DNA from: Brachionus manjavacas | Lineage: Eukaryota > Rotifera > Eurotatoria > Ploima > Brachionidae | DNA: 64,000 nt | NCBI GenBank assembly: GCA_019054805.1 | Contig: JAHQIY010000003.1 | Location: 2,728,001-2,792,000, forward strand | Direction: 5' to 3' | Shown here: positions 21,030-32,430 of the stretch, piece by piece | Layout: every line of letters begins with the position of its first letter | Numbering within the stretch: the first letter of the stretch is position 1 | Position numbers and translations under genes: made by a program | Notes under the pieces: model-generated | Databases searched by the model: none | The model's input: only the letters and a program-made list of their open reading frames with translations | What the model was told of the DNA's origin: nothing

Positions 21030-21770
21030 TAAACCCATTAGTAGTAGTAGTAGTAGTAGTAAATATAACTGCGACCCGACTTAAGTCGAGTTAAGCCATT
21101 AGGCTGTGGCAGTTCTTTGTCTTAACACCATTTGAACGTTCATTCGTTCTAAACCAGTCATCAAGCTACGCTTTGAACGAATTTAATAAAGTTGCTTGCA
21201 CTACCCTCTCTGGTAAGCTGTTCCAATCGTTGACCACTCTGTTTGAAATGTAGTTGAATCGTACTGGGCAATTTTTAATAAGTTCTCTTGAAATCACTTT
21301 CGAGTGACCTCTTAAGTTATAATTATTTTTTGCTGACATATGCTTAATACCATTCGTGAAGTTGACAGCTTCTAACCCATTAACGATCTTGTGAAATTGG
21401 ATTAAATCGCCCCTTCTTCTTCTTGTATCAAGTGACATAAGATCCATCCTCTCTAACCGCTCTTTATATTCAATTTTTTTAAAACCCGGAATCATTCTCA
21501 TCGCTCTACGTTGAACTTTTTCCAATTGATTCTTTTCACCTTCAAAAAATGGAGTCCAGACACTAATCCCGTATTCTTTTAGCGGTCTCACTAATGATGT
21601 GTAAAGGAGCTTAACCAAATTTACATCAAAATACTCAAAATTCTTCCATATCATACCCAGTATCTTGTTTGCTCTGCCAGAAGAGTAGTCAACCTGTGCC
21701 CTCCATTTAAGATCGCTCTGAAAATAGACACCAAGATCCTTTTCCAAACTGGTTGTATTTAAGGACTTTT
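21030..21770 (-). pseudogene. 5'-truncated LINE with (TAC)n tail
   Basis: A 193-residue open frame (21747-21166) carries the CR1-like C-terminal blocks EKDLGVYFQSDLKW, SLVRPLKEYGISVWTP, LEKVQRRAMRMIP and RRGDLIQFHKIV, ending NRVVNDWNSLPERVV. The 3' untranslated part ends in (TAC)n at about 21037-21060. This is directly followed on the same strand by the 5' end of the ORF1 copy at 21028, giving a head-to-tail LINE junction. Confidence 0.85.
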
Positions 21771-22868
21771 GATGTTGTTTTTTATTTTAGATCAAAAAGG
21801 GTGTACAGTAAAATTCAGATAAAAAGGAATAAATGAATCAAAAAAAAATTTAATTTTTATTAAAATTTTGGTGATTGACACCCGGTGTTGTTTTTTTACA
21901 GTTTTGATGGGCGTAGGTTTAAGAAATAGGCCTTTAACACAAAAAATTTTTTTAATCTTAATAAATTTAATTTTAGAAAATTAATAAATCAACTTTTTGG
22001 AAAAATATTTAATAATTTTATTGAAAAATAAACCAAAAGAACCAAGATTTATGAAAGAAACATTAAATATATATATTTCAATTTTGGGATAAAGGGTCAA
22101 TTCCGATGTAGTTTCTATTTCCAATTTTGATTGCAATTAAAAATTAAATAAAATGAGCAATAAATTTTTATGCCAATTATTTTCAGAATTAAAAAATAGA
22201 CAAAACTTTTAATTTTTAAAATAAATAAAAAATCGATTAAAAAAGTCTTATTTTCATCCCTTTTATTCCTTTTCTTTTTAGTTAGTGCAAAGAAATCTTG
22301 AATTGAATGCTACTTAAATTATGTTTGTTCTTGGGATTTCGGTTTCGATTCCTCCTAAAAAAACAAAAAAATTAATTTAGAAATAAAATTTTTAAAATAA
22401 AATAAATAATTGATTTATATCTCTGAAAAGTTATTTGGCTGTTTTAGCCTTGGAAATGTCAAATACAAGCAAAAACTTTTTTTCCTATAAAATTTTTTGA
22501 ATAAGAAAAATCGGCATTTAGTCGACGCTTACAAACCAAATTGTTCCAAGATTAACAGTAATTTTTTTTTGTCTCAATCTTTTTGTTCTGACACACTATT
22601 TTTTACTCGGATCCGCTTGAACACCATGTAGAAATCATTTTAATACAGAAAAGTTAAACATTTTACTTTTTAAAATGAAGCAAAGAGATTACATCTCATT
22701 TTTTATTAAATTTAACAAGTGTATGAGTAATAAAACAAATTTGTAACCTTTTTTAGACATTTTTATATACCTCAAATTGAATATTCATTTTGTTTATTAG
22801 CTTAAATAAATTAATATAAAATAGAATTGGTTTAAAACTGAATAAAATTTAATCTTTAGAACAAAATA
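21771..22868. other. Intergenic, upstream of serine protease
   Basis: AT-rich, with no gene or element recognised. It should contain the protease promoter, but no motif can be assigned. Confidence 0.5.
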
Positions 22869-23879
22869 ATGAATTTTCTGATCATTTTTTCATTTCAATT
22901 TCTCTTGATCGAGCATGCTTATTCAACTTGCCAAATTGGAAAGTTTTGTGGCGAATGCGGCTTGAATTTTGGCTACCAGCAAAACCGCATAGTAGGAGGC
23001 AGCGAAGCAGTGCCACACAGCTGGCCTTCAATGGTTCGCATAGTATTTAAATATTTTTTTACTCTTGGAACAAAAGTGCGCGTCTATTCAGCAGTTTGTG
23101 GTGGAACTTTAATAGATAATGACACAATAATTACTGCTGGTCACTGTTTTTTAAAATATGTATATTTTGAAAATTTAATGATTAAAGTTGTCCCCAACAA
23201 ATTTCATTTAACATACGGTTCAATGTACAAAGTATATGCAGGTGTTCATGATATAAAAGAAAAATCAATTGCATTAGAAGTTTTCTCTTTTACTCAGGTA
23301 TTTTTTTTCTTAAAATTTAATTAATTCAATTTGAATTAAGATATAACAGCATCCGAATTATGACGAACAAGAATATCTCAATGATATTGGTGTAATAAGA
23401 CTAAAAGATGAGATTGTCTTTTCGACAAAAATCCAGCCATCATGTTTACCAACCAAAAGCGAATTGGGTGAGCCGAATTTGCCAAATGTGGATGCATGGA
23501 CAATTGGATGGGGCTTAAATAATGAAAATGAAATGTCTGACAAGCTTATAAATGTAAAGTTGACATTGTACGATTTTCAAGAATGTCGTTTGTTTAAGAA
23601 ACAAATGAACCCATCTCTTCAATTGTGTGCAGGCAAGAAATTTAAAATTAAAAAAAAAAAATTTAAATACAAAAATTGATAGGAGACAAGTATGGCGGAA
23701 AAGATAGTTGCGTTGGAGATTCAGGAGGTCCATTGTTCATCAAAGACATTCTCAAAGGAAAAGAGAAATTTATTTTGAAAGGAATTGTTTCGTACGGTTT
23801 AACTGATTGCGGGTCAAATTATCCTGCGTATAAATTAAATTTAAAAAAAACTTACATGTATCACATAAACCAAGGTTAA
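22869..23879 (+). CDS. Trypsin-like S1 serine protease
   Basis: Three exons: 22869-23297, 23350-23632 and 23683-23879. The first ~19 residues (MNFLIIFSFQFLLIEHAYS) are a signal peptide, so the enzyme is secreted. The activation site is NR|IVGG. The catalytic triad is present: TAGHC, NDIGVI and GDSGGP. Asp in KDSCVGDSGGP is the base-of-pocket residue giving Arg/Lys preference. Intron 1 (52 bp) is GT-AG; intron 2 has a GC donor (CAG|GCAAG), a known minor class. The C-terminus is odd: after DCGSNYPA the frame reads KLNLKKTYMYHINQG and stops, without the usual VYTRVS...W helix. A further exon after a donor near 23828 is possible; none was found. Real gene or recent pseudogene. Confidence 0.85.
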
Positions 23880-24410
23880 ATCTTAAATTCGAAATAAGTC
23901 TCCTTCATTTATGTACTCAAAATAGTTATTCAAAGAAAAATTATTTTAAATTTTCTAGACCTCCGAAGAATTATGAAAAAAAAAAGCTGATTGAATGTTT
24001 TAAATGACTTAAAAAAAAACATTTAAATTTCTTGAGGCTTAGAACAATAAAGAAGTGATTGCTTAAAGACCTTAATGGGTTGTTTCAGAGTTTTATATTC
24101 GATTCACAAATCTTTAGGGTAATTAATTATCCCTACTTGGAGATTAATTACTTTTTATTGAAAAAATAAAAATCATAGAGTTCCAGAAATTCAAAACTTA
24201 AGTGCTTTCTGAATTTTTAATTTTTGACTTGAAATTCGTACTCTACGTCCTGTGAAACCCAAACTTTCAAATTTTTTTAAAGGTTCAAATAGAATTAAAT
24301 TCTATATTCCGAGGTGTATAAAAACTAGTTTTTTAAAATGTTGTAGTTATTTCAGACCAAGATATTCATTGGTAAAATTAAAATATTTTTTAAAATTAAT
24401 CTGAAAGAGA
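23880..24410. other. Intergenic, protease 3' flank
   Basis: AT-rich. A possible acceptor (TTTTCTAG) near 23960 was inspected as a source of the missing protease C-terminus but encodes nothing trypsin-like. Confidence 0.5.
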
Positions 24411-25105
24411 ATAAAATTTTCTACACTTTGGTATATAGTTTTAAAAAAAAAATGGGTATGCCAATTTTTATTATTGAAAATTAGCCAAAAATAACGCTTT
24501 TTTTCACTTAAATCATCTGTAGTCCCAGAGATCATTTAAGAAAAAAAATTTTTCTTTTAAATTTTAGCTTTATTTTATACAAATAAATTCACAAAATCAT
24601 TTGCAAAAAATTGGGTCTTAAGTAGTGTTAGATACGGCCAAAACAAACATAAAAAATACGGCCAGCAAAAAACGGGCGGTCCGAAAAACCGCCTAAAAAA
24701 TACGGACAGTCAAAAATACGGCCAAATTTTTGGCGGTTAACCACTTAAATTGATATTTTTTACGAAACAATGTTTTAAATTTAAAAAAAATAACTTATTA
24801 GGATGATAAAAAAAGAAAAAAAAATTTCTTAATTTTTTTCAAAAAGTTTTTTGGCCGCCCGTTTTTTTTAGATGGTTTATTTTGGCAGTCCAAAAATTAG
24901 ACCGCCCGCCAAAAAAGCTAATGCTAATGCCGAAACGGTCACGGTCTCTGAAAATTTTAGTATAGTGTCCACTTGTACGGATCCCAACACTAGTCTTAAG
25001 TGATTCCTGGGTCTAAAGCGATATTTTTTGCTAATTTTCAATAATAAAAATTGGCACATCCAATTTTTTTATTAAACTATATACCAAAGTGTAGAAAATT
25101 TTATA
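24411..25105. mobile_element. Outer MITE with ~85-bp TIRs
   Basis: Positions about 24411-24495 and 25020-25105 are inverted copies containing TTTTCTACACTTTGGTATAT and CCAATTTTTATTATTGAAAA. A younger hAT-type element (24623-24992) interrupts it. With that removed the MITE is about 320 bp. Confidence 0.8.
24623..24992. mobile_element. Non-autonomous hAT-type element
   Basis: The 370-bp insert is bounded by a perfect 8-bp target duplication GTCTTAAG (24615-24622 and 24993-25000). Its ends are TAGTGTTAGATAC and, inverted, TAGTGTTGGGATCC, the T/CAGTGTTGGG style of hAT ends. Its interior is rich in CGGCC/GGCGG words, unlike the AT-rich surroundings. Confidence 0.85.
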
Positions 25106-25620
25106 TTACTCTGAAGATCCTAAATTTAAAGCGTCTTCAAGACTTGATTGTTAAGGAAAAAAATAAAAAAATTTTTTTTTTGCATTTAGTGCAGCACCAA
25201 AAATTATGAAAAAAATATTGGAAAAATTAATTTTGTATTTTTTATCTTTTGTCTTTTGTCTATGATTAATTCATTATTAATCAAATAGTTAATAATGAAT
25301 TTCGACTTAAAATAAATATTTTCTAAATATACTAATTATTTACATTAAGTAATTATAAACAGCAAAAACTGAAGATTCTTTTGTTATGAATTTAACAAGA
25401 TACTTCATTAACTAATTTAAAATATCAGAATAGAGATTTGGCCAAAAATTTTATTATTTTTATTTATTTCATATTTTAAAATTGAATGATTTCGATTGAA
25501 ATTATTTTAGGTTAAAACAGTTTTTTTTATTAATTATCATTTTTTTCACAATTTTTGTATTTAATGAAATCTTAATCCCAATGTTAAAGTCATATTTAGG
25601 CCTTTGACTAATGACCGACT
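25106..25620. other. Intergenic, no gene seen
   Basis: AT-rich. A short local palindrome (TTCATTATTAA...) lies near 25270; nothing else was recognised. Confidence 0.5.
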
Positions 25621-25713
25621 CTAGTAGTAGTAGTAGTTTTGACTGTAGCTGGCTAGCCAGCGAGTGTGCTGATAAGGCACACTATGACAGCTGATGTGAT
25701 TGATTGCTGCTCA
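25621..25713 (-). mobile_element. LINE 3' end only, (TAC)n tail
   Basis: 93 bp almost identical to the 3' end of the 719-4210 LINE (4113-4205), in reverse orientation, ending in the (TAC)n tail. It is an extremely 5'-truncated, fairly recent copy. Confidence 0.9.
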
Positions 25714-26974
25714 AAATTAAGTTTGATTTTAAGTTTGTAGTATCAGAAATAAAAAAAGAACTAAAATATGAGATCAATAAAAGTAAGCTTTCAAATTTTT
25801 CAGTAAGAATATTCTTTAAATTTATTTTTGACGCAAATTTCTACTTTTTGCAAAAAAAGTCAATATTTACTTGAATTACAAATTTCTTTATATATTTCTT
25901 TAAAAAAATAGCGAATCTGAAATTATTTTACCAATTTTTTTTTAATTATTCTAAAATACCTTTTGGATAAGTAAATAAAAAATATAATTAAAAAAAAGTG
26001 AAGAAGAGATCTTACAATTTTATATATTTAATATTCTGAGTTAAATTTAATTTGGCAGTATTATTTGACAAGTTTTTTTTCAAAGAAAAATATTCACTTT
26101 CTTCAAATTTCTTCAATTAAAACTTTTACCTAAAAAATAGAAATATAAGCCATAGCATATGAAGAATTAAAGAAGTACATCAACGTTTTCGGAACTAACA
26201 AATTATTTAAAAACAATGAAAAAAATAAAGAAAATTTATAGAAATTTAGCAAATTAAAAACTTAAACCTAAGTTTATTCGATACATGTTTCTTAAATTTT
26301 GCAAAATAAAATTTAATAATTAATTCAAGTATATACACCAAGGTAAATTCTTATTTGGATTGGATTGATTTATTATCAAAACAAGAAAAAGTAATGAAAT
26401 TCGGTTTCAACAACTGCTTTAAATTAGAACCAAACATATTGTTAATAGTTTCCATTTTTTGGACAAAAACATTTATTGAATATTTTAAATAAATTTAAAA
26501 AAGAAGTTTGTTGATTCTTCACCATTAAAAAACTTTTAGGGAAGCATCAATAAAAAGAGCCTAAAACACAGCCGCATAAACAAAAATTAAAATTTTAAAC
26601 AATTTTATGGTTGAACATAGATATTCGGAATCTTGAAGTTTTAATAATCAGAATTGGTCACACTTCCAAAATCTCCTTCAATAGAACCAAGCTCTGAACA
26701 AAAATCAGATGATATTTAAGTTAAATCTGGATCGTTGGAATTAAAGTCAGGCATTTTTTGCGAAAAAAAATTCTCATTAACAGAAGATCTTAATTTTTAA
26801 AAATGTATTATTATAAGAAAATGGCTACGTTCAGATAATTTATCTTACCGTAGAAAGATCTTAAAAGCGATAATTACTTGTCCGTAAGAAAAAATTAAAT
26901 TCAAGATAAATTATCTTCGATTAGGTGTTCCTAATTTATTAAATTGGTAAAGGAATGACCAACCGAGCGAAGAA
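25714..26974. other. Intergenic, no gene seen
   Basis: AT-rich with no recognised frame, element or repeat. Confidence 0.5.
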
Positions 26975-27270
26975 TATCAAATAACTTCAAGTGTTCCTCG
27001 AGAAACAAGTGATCGTTCACATTGACCTTAAATGTCCTAGTGTCTAAAAAGGATCTAATCCAGTTTGTCAAGTAATGAGGTGGATTCATTTTAATCAATT
27101 TAAAAAGTAAACCTTCATGTCAAACCTTATCAAAGGCTTTAAAAATATAAAAAAACAGGCCGCAAACTCTTTTTTTTCTACTAAATGATCCCACAATTTT
27201 TTGAATTTAAAAGAAAAGACTATCTGATGTTCGCCAGTGTTTCCTAAATCCAGATTGCTCCTGGCTAAGG
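26975..27270 (-). pseudogene. LINE reverse-transcriptase fragment
   Basis: Broken minus-strand frames read SQEQSGFRKHW, then ECGLFFYIFKAFDKVWHEGL and LFKLIKMNPPHYLTNWIRSFL, the finger and catalytic regions of a non-LTR reverse transcriptase. They closely match the LINE at 39531-40665 (LFKLTKMNSPHYLTNWIR). It is heavily decayed and lacks the YADD part. Confidence 0.8.
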
Positions 27271-27672
27271 ACTGAATGACAAAAATGAAGAAATAGAAAT
27301 GAAGAAATATTGGATGACAAAGATGAAGAAATAGAAATAGAAGAAGATTATGTATTTAAATATAAAAAAAAAGTGTTTTGAAAGGAACTGTAAAATTATT
27401 AGGGACTAAAGAAAAGTGTGAATCTGAATTAAAAAAGCTGTATGAAAAATCAAATTTACCAGTTGGTAAAAATCAAAAAAGATGAAAAATGTCAGTATTG
27501 AATGTACCAAAAAAGTTTAAAAAAAAATTTATCAATGATCAAAAAAAGAATGTCAGATAAATCTATATTTTGAAGTATCCAGAACCCAAAAAGATATCGA
27601 TGATCAGGAAAAAGATAGATACATAGAAAGAAATTGGTTCGAAAGAGACTCTTTAATAGAACCACATAAGAG
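27271..27672. other. Decayed sequence, origin unclear
   Basis: Plus-strand frames with protein-like words (LLGTKEKCESELKKLYEKS) are broken by stops. The same composition resumes beyond the MULE at 30631, suggesting that the MULE inserted into an older decayed element. I do not recognise the family. Confidence 0.35.
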
Positions 27673-27681
27673 ATGGAAAAG
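27673..27681. repeat. 9-bp target duplication, left
   Basis: ATGGAAAAG, repeated exactly at 30622-30630. Mutator-like elements make 8-11-bp duplications, usually 9. Confidence 0.85.
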
Positions 27682-28012
27682 GTTAGGGTCAAAATTGTCA
27701 GTATCAGTGCAGTGCAAAATTGTCATAAAAAATTGTCATAGGAAAAAAAAACAAAATAGTCATCGTAAAATTGTCAAACCAATTAAAAAATAAATTGAAT
27801 GTCAAATCTGATTGGCGATTAATTTCAAAGAAAATTTATCTTTGAATTAAATAAGAAGAATATTAAAAGAAGCTAAGATAAAAATGAAACAATTAGAAGA
27901 AAAATTTTAATTAATTAATTTAAAAAGTAGTTGAGTCATATAAATATAAATTGAAAATGAAAATAAATAACTTATCTACTCATACTGTTAATCAAAATCT
28001 TAAAATCAAAAA

Positions 28013-29453
28013 ATGGAACAAGAAATATTATATCTTGACACCGAATACAAACAAATTATTTTCGAAAAGCACCGTTATCAAAAAAACGAAAAAAAATCAA
28101 GTTGGTACAGATGCGTCAATAGAAAATGCAGTGCACTTTATAACTTAGAGGCAAGAAAAAGAAATAATGTAGAACATTACCATCCACCTTTATCCAACTG
28201 TGAAATTGATTGCATTATGTTTTTCAAGCAACTTATCCAAAATGTCATAAAAGATCATGACGTTCCTCTCATGGATGCATACAACCGTCAGTACCAAAAA
28301 CTAACCGAGAAATATTCATATAATGAAATAGCCGAATATTGGAAACCATTCACCACTGTTAAGTCAAATTTGAGATATCACAGGAACCAGACTAAACCAA
28401 ACAATCCAAAACAAACAAAAGATATACAAATCAACGAAATATACTCAACCATTAACTGCGAACAATTTTTACAATTTGATAACAAAGACAATAAAAATCG
28501 AATATTGATCTTCATGTCTCCTATTGGAATGAAAATATTGTGTAATTCAGTAAGATGGCATTTTGACGGGACTTTCAAAACGTGCCCAACTCATTTTCTC
28601 CAAATTTTCTCCGTTCATGGTTATTATCAGAACCAAATGTACCCAGCATGTTATATTCTTTTACAGAACAAAGAGCGTGAGACTTATGTCGAAGCTTTAT
28701 CTAACCTTAAAGAAATTTTCACTCGTAATAATTGTTCAATCGTTTTACAAGAAACGCTTTCTGATTTCGAGCTAGCCATGATTCAAGCAATCAGCCTCGA
28801 ATTCGAAAATGTAAAAATTTATGGATGTTGGTTTCACTTTAATCAAGCCATTATACGTTATCTATTCAATAAATGTAATAAACAAGCACTTTATTACAAC
28901 GATTACAATTTTAAACAATGGATACGAAAATTTAGCGCGTTAGCACTTGTCCCACTCAATGATGTCCAAACTGGCTGGAACATTATTTTGAGCACAGTTC
29001 CAGTTATTCTTGACAGTGATATATTAAAATTTATTAAGTATTTTGTCAATACTTGGTTACAAGGCAAGTATGGATTTTCATGGAATCATTTCGACAACAA
29101 TGGTCCACGAACAAATAACCACCTCGAAGGTTATCATTCAAAATTATCGTCAATTCCATCATCAAAATCAAATAATGTGTTAACATTTATCAATATGATC
29201 AAAAAGTCGGCGTCTCAAGTTCACAGCGAATTCCATGCAAACGAGCGTAATCCAATCGCAGAGCCAAAGCAATTATCAAAAAACAAAAAAAGATCAAGTT
29301 TTTGTTACATTACAAGAACAATTCAGTAAGCAGATTCTCACATTTGAACAATATTTTGACAAATTATCTGCACACATTATGGAACCATATGGTACAAGTC
29401 TGATGAAATTTGACCAAGATGAAGAAGAACTGAATGTCGAGAAAGTTGGTTAA
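28013..29453 (+). CDS. FLYWCH + MULE transposase
   Basis: The frame from the ATG at 28013 is open for 438 codons (to 29329). The N-terminus is a FLYWCH-type zinc finger (SWYRCVNRKCSALYNL, then EHYHPP). The DDE core shows WHFDGTFKTCP (Asp185), LSDFELAM (Asp251), then YGCWFHFNQAI, the CWxHF-type signature of MULEs, and TNNHLEGYH (Glu372). Near 29290, in an A-rich tract, protein-like sequence shifts to another frame (QVFVTLQEQFSKQILTFEQYF) and continues to a TAA at 29451. The same frame then runs straight on into the protease. So there is one apparent frameshift near the end of the transposase; the catalytic domain itself is uninterrupted. Confidence 0.9.
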
Positions 29454-30410
29454 AAGAGAAAAAGGAAGATCGCTTTCGATAACCCTCTAAAAAACTTAGA
29501 TTTTTTAAAAACAATCGATTTTGTGAATCTAACAATCAAGCTAGATCAACCAAATAATGAACAAGCAAGTGAATTATTTTCAAAAGAACTCTTCACAATA
29601 CTTAAGAGTCAGATTCACATTTACAAAACATTTGTTCTTAATAATCAACCGGTTCGTCAAGATCTATTCGACGCTCTTATCAATTTTTCAAGTGAACGTT
29701 TAGTCAAAACAGAGCCAATATTAGTATCAGAGCCGTGCAAGAAGAGACAAAAATTAGAAGATTCATCTGAAGTTCAATTCTTGGAAGTCCGCTCATACAC
29801 TAATTACGAGAGAGTGCCTATTTCTTTACAATTTTTAAAACTAGAAAAAAATCAAGAGTTGACCAATTTTTATATTACTGAGTTCCAGAATTTGATTTAC
29901 AAGAAATATGATGTCCAAGGATTATTCAGGCCTGATTATTATACTCTCAAAAATGCACCTTTTAATCCTGAAACAATACACGAGTCAATTTTTATTCAAG
30001 TTTTACATGCTGAAAACCACTGGATTGTTTTGGCTAATTTGCATCCTTCATACGAAGATCCTGACAGTTTTAATAATTGGTTCATTTATGATAGTCTTAA
30101 TAACCCTAAACACTATCTCAATCTTATTAAAACGGTCTTAAAAAGATTCTCGGGTGGCTCTAGATTTTTTGACGTTGTCCATGTCAATGTTACAAAACAA
30201 AAAGGTAACAAAGACTGTGGCTTATTTGCCCTTGGATATGCATTATCTTTAGCTATGAATCTAGATCCTGGTAAATTAGTCTTTGATCAAACAAAAATCA
30301 GAGATGAGTTTAATACTATAATAAAATGTACTGATTTTTTTTTGTTTACTCATTATTCTGTTGAAAATTATTCCCCAAAATTTTCTAAACTCTGTATTGA
30401 TTTAGAATAA
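29454..30410 (+). CDS. ULP1-like C48 cysteine protease of MULE
   Basis: A frame of about 318 codons follows the TAA at 29451 and is in phase with the transposase tail before it. No ATG is obvious near its start; a GTG lies at 29523. The first residues (KRKRKIAFDNPLKN) look like a nuclear localisation signal. The C-terminal half has the C48 peptidase signature: ENHWIVLAN (His), WFIYDSLN (Asp) and KQKGNKDCGLFALGYAL (Gln and catalytic Cys). C48 proteases cleave SUMO or similar isopeptide or precursor bonds. Similar protease genes ride in plant MULEs (Kaonashi type) and other DNA transposons. It could be a separate gene, the second half of a fusion, or reached by splicing. Confidence 0.88.
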   Translation, partial: KRKRKIAFDNPLKNLDFLKTIDFVNLTIKLDQPNNEQASELFSKELFTILKSQIHIYKTFVLNNQPVRQDLFDALINFSSERLVKTEPILVSEPCKKRQKLEDSSEVQFLEVRSYTNYERVPISLQFLKLEKNQELTNFYITEFQNLIYKKYDVQGLFRPDYYTLKNAPFNPETIHESIFIQVLHAENHWIVLANLHPSYEDPDSFNNWFIYDSLNNPKHYLNLIKTVLKRFSGGSRFFDVVHVNVTKQKGNKDCGLFALGYALSLAMNLDPGKLVFDQTKIRDEFNTIIKCTDFFLFTHYSVENYSPKFSKLCIDLE

Positions 30411-30621
30411 ACAATTAAAACTGTTTTGTCATGGATTTAAATTCTTTTTCTAAAATTCTTTTTTAAATAAAAAATTCTAACAATCAACCAATCATTTGTT
30501 TTTTCATTTTTCCTTGTTTATTTTGTCATATATGACAAATGACAACACATGACAATTTTCTTATGACAATTTTGCTTTTTTTTTTATGACTTTTTTTTTT
30601 ATGACAATTTTGACTATCTCC

Positions 30622-30630
30622 ATGGAAAAG
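30622..30630. repeat. 9-bp target duplication, right
   Basis: ATGGAAAAG, matching 27673-27681. Confidence 0.85.
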
Positions 30631-31002
30631 AACAAAATTTAAACCTGGAAAAACAAATTCAAAACAAATTCAAATTCTAAAAGAATTTTCAAGTAAATTT
30701 TTAATATTTTAAGAAATATAAGAAAGATTTTAAATTTTGAGTTAAGTAGATTTAAACATTTATATTTTTAAATCAGCGAGGAATTTATTTATTTAAAGGG
30801 AAATTTTTCAAGTTAACTTTATTGATAAAATTTATTTAGGAAATATAAAAATCTTATTTCTTTACCTTTTTCTGTTATTAATTAACATTTTTTTTAATAA
30901 GCAAAGAATTTTTTGTAAAAATTAAAACAAAAAAAATTTGAAAATTGTAAAAAAATAAAATTATTAAAATGTAAATTATTCATTTTTTAGTCAATTTATT
31001 TT
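30631..31002. other. Intergenic between two elements
   Basis: AT-rich; nothing recognised. Confidence 0.5.
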
Positions 31003-31206
31003 ATTCTGAAAACCAAGTGTTAACCTGTTCTATTACTGACTATGTTCTTTTGCGCAACACTTTTATTAAATCTAGTCGCACAAACTAGCCGGGAAAACGA
31101 ATATTCCAAAATCAATCAAAAAATAAGGTAATTTTGGAAAAACGTTCATGCTCATCAAAATTGGTTCATTTCCTTGAAAACAAATTACTACAAACGGTAA
31201 ACCAAA

Positions 31207-31293
31207 ATTTAGTGTAATTCTTGGTGTTCAAACAAGATGGATTTCCATACGTGAAATGTTAAAACATGCATTAAAATTGGCAAGTTTTTTTTT
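31207..31293 (+). pseudogene. hAT-like transposase scrap
   Basis: A short frame reads GVQTRWISIREMLKHALKLAS, like the conserved TRWNS...ML...L block of hAT transposases. Only this block is recognisable. Confidence 0.5.
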
Positions 31294-32097
31294 CTATTTA
31301 GCTTTTTTGAAATTTTAAAATTACGTTGTTTCATTAAAACTCAATACTTAAGCATGCTAAAATTAGAAATATAATCATGCAATTATTTTTAGAAATGTAA
31401 AAATGAAAAAAAAACTTGTAGAAGTTACTTCAGTTCACATAAAAGCCGAGAAAGAAACTTCTTTTCGGAAAATTGAATTTTTCGATTGAAAAAATGCCGA
31501 AAAGGTATGTGAATTTCTAAACTTGTTTAATCAAGGGATTTAAAAAAAAAAAGTAAACAAAAAAAAACGATAAATTTATGAGAGACTGATGATATCTCCT
31601 TTACAAAAAAAGTTGTTTCCTCTGATTTGTTCCTTTGTTTCAAATTAATCAAGGATCATTTATCATTGGTCCATGTTTTAATTTTATTCTTTATTAATTT
31701 CACTTACCATTTTCTTTAACAACAAATCAATGTAAACGGTCTTAAATGATAAATATTGATCTGGCGGTTTGCCTATTTTCAGTATTATTTTGATGGTTGA
31801 AAATTTCCAAATTTAAAATATTATGGCCTAATGTAAAAGATAAATTAAAAAGAGACAAAAATTTGGAGAGATTCTTTGTAAGAAAGTGTTTGAGAGCTTT
31901 GTTTTTTGAACCGTCTCATCTGGTCGATTTTTTGTTATCAAAGGTATTTATTGAGTCTATTAACTCTTTGTTTGTTTTGTTCAGTGCGAGAATTAAAATG
32001 GAGACGTTGTCGCTAAAATTGGATTCTAAGTCGTTTCGGCATGGTTAAAAAATCCGTACAAATTTGGAGGAGGATTTTAGCAAAATCACCAAACAAA

Positions 32098-32430
32098 TAA
32101 GGTTTAACGCTTGTATTTGAGATGCTCTTAAACCAAGTCTCACTAACTGCCACAATTTGTGGGCTTTATGTTTCAATAACAACACTGAATTCATTAAGTT
32201 TATTGTTCAAAAAACTAGTACTTAAATGAATACATTTTAAAGATTCGAGTGATGACGCTTTTAATGAACGATTATTGCTTCTTGAATTTGACGATCTGAT
32301 TTCCACGGATGCCAAATGGAAAGGGCGAGTCTTGTGAAAGACCATTATTTGCTTCGTTTCTTTGTTTTTTCAATTCATAGTCTAAAGCTCTTTCGGTTTC
32401 AGTCAAATAATGACTTAGATAAATAGATTT
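32098..32430 (-). pseudogene. LINE ORF1/ORF2 junction fragment
   Basis: The complement of this stretch matches positions ~1085-1430 of the 719-4210 LINE: the end of ORF1 (Arg-rich) and the start of the endonuclease (QIVAVSETWFKSI). Identity is roughly 80-85% by eye, with small indels. It is an internal fragment lying inside the 31003-33386 element. Confidence 0.85.

Larger units (their letters stand above)
27682..30621 (+). mobile_element. Mutator-like element (MULE) with C48 protease
   Basis: The 2940-bp element is flanked by the exact 9-bp duplication ATGGAAAAG. Ends share GTCAAAATTGTCA (27688-27700 and, inverted, 30602-30614). Both flanks carry repeated TGTCAT words as subterminal repeats. 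Inside, a FLYWCH zinc finger plus MULE transposase frame is followed in the same direction by a ULP1-like cysteine protease frame. The intact duplication and long open frames indicate a fairly recent insertion. Confidence 0.92.
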
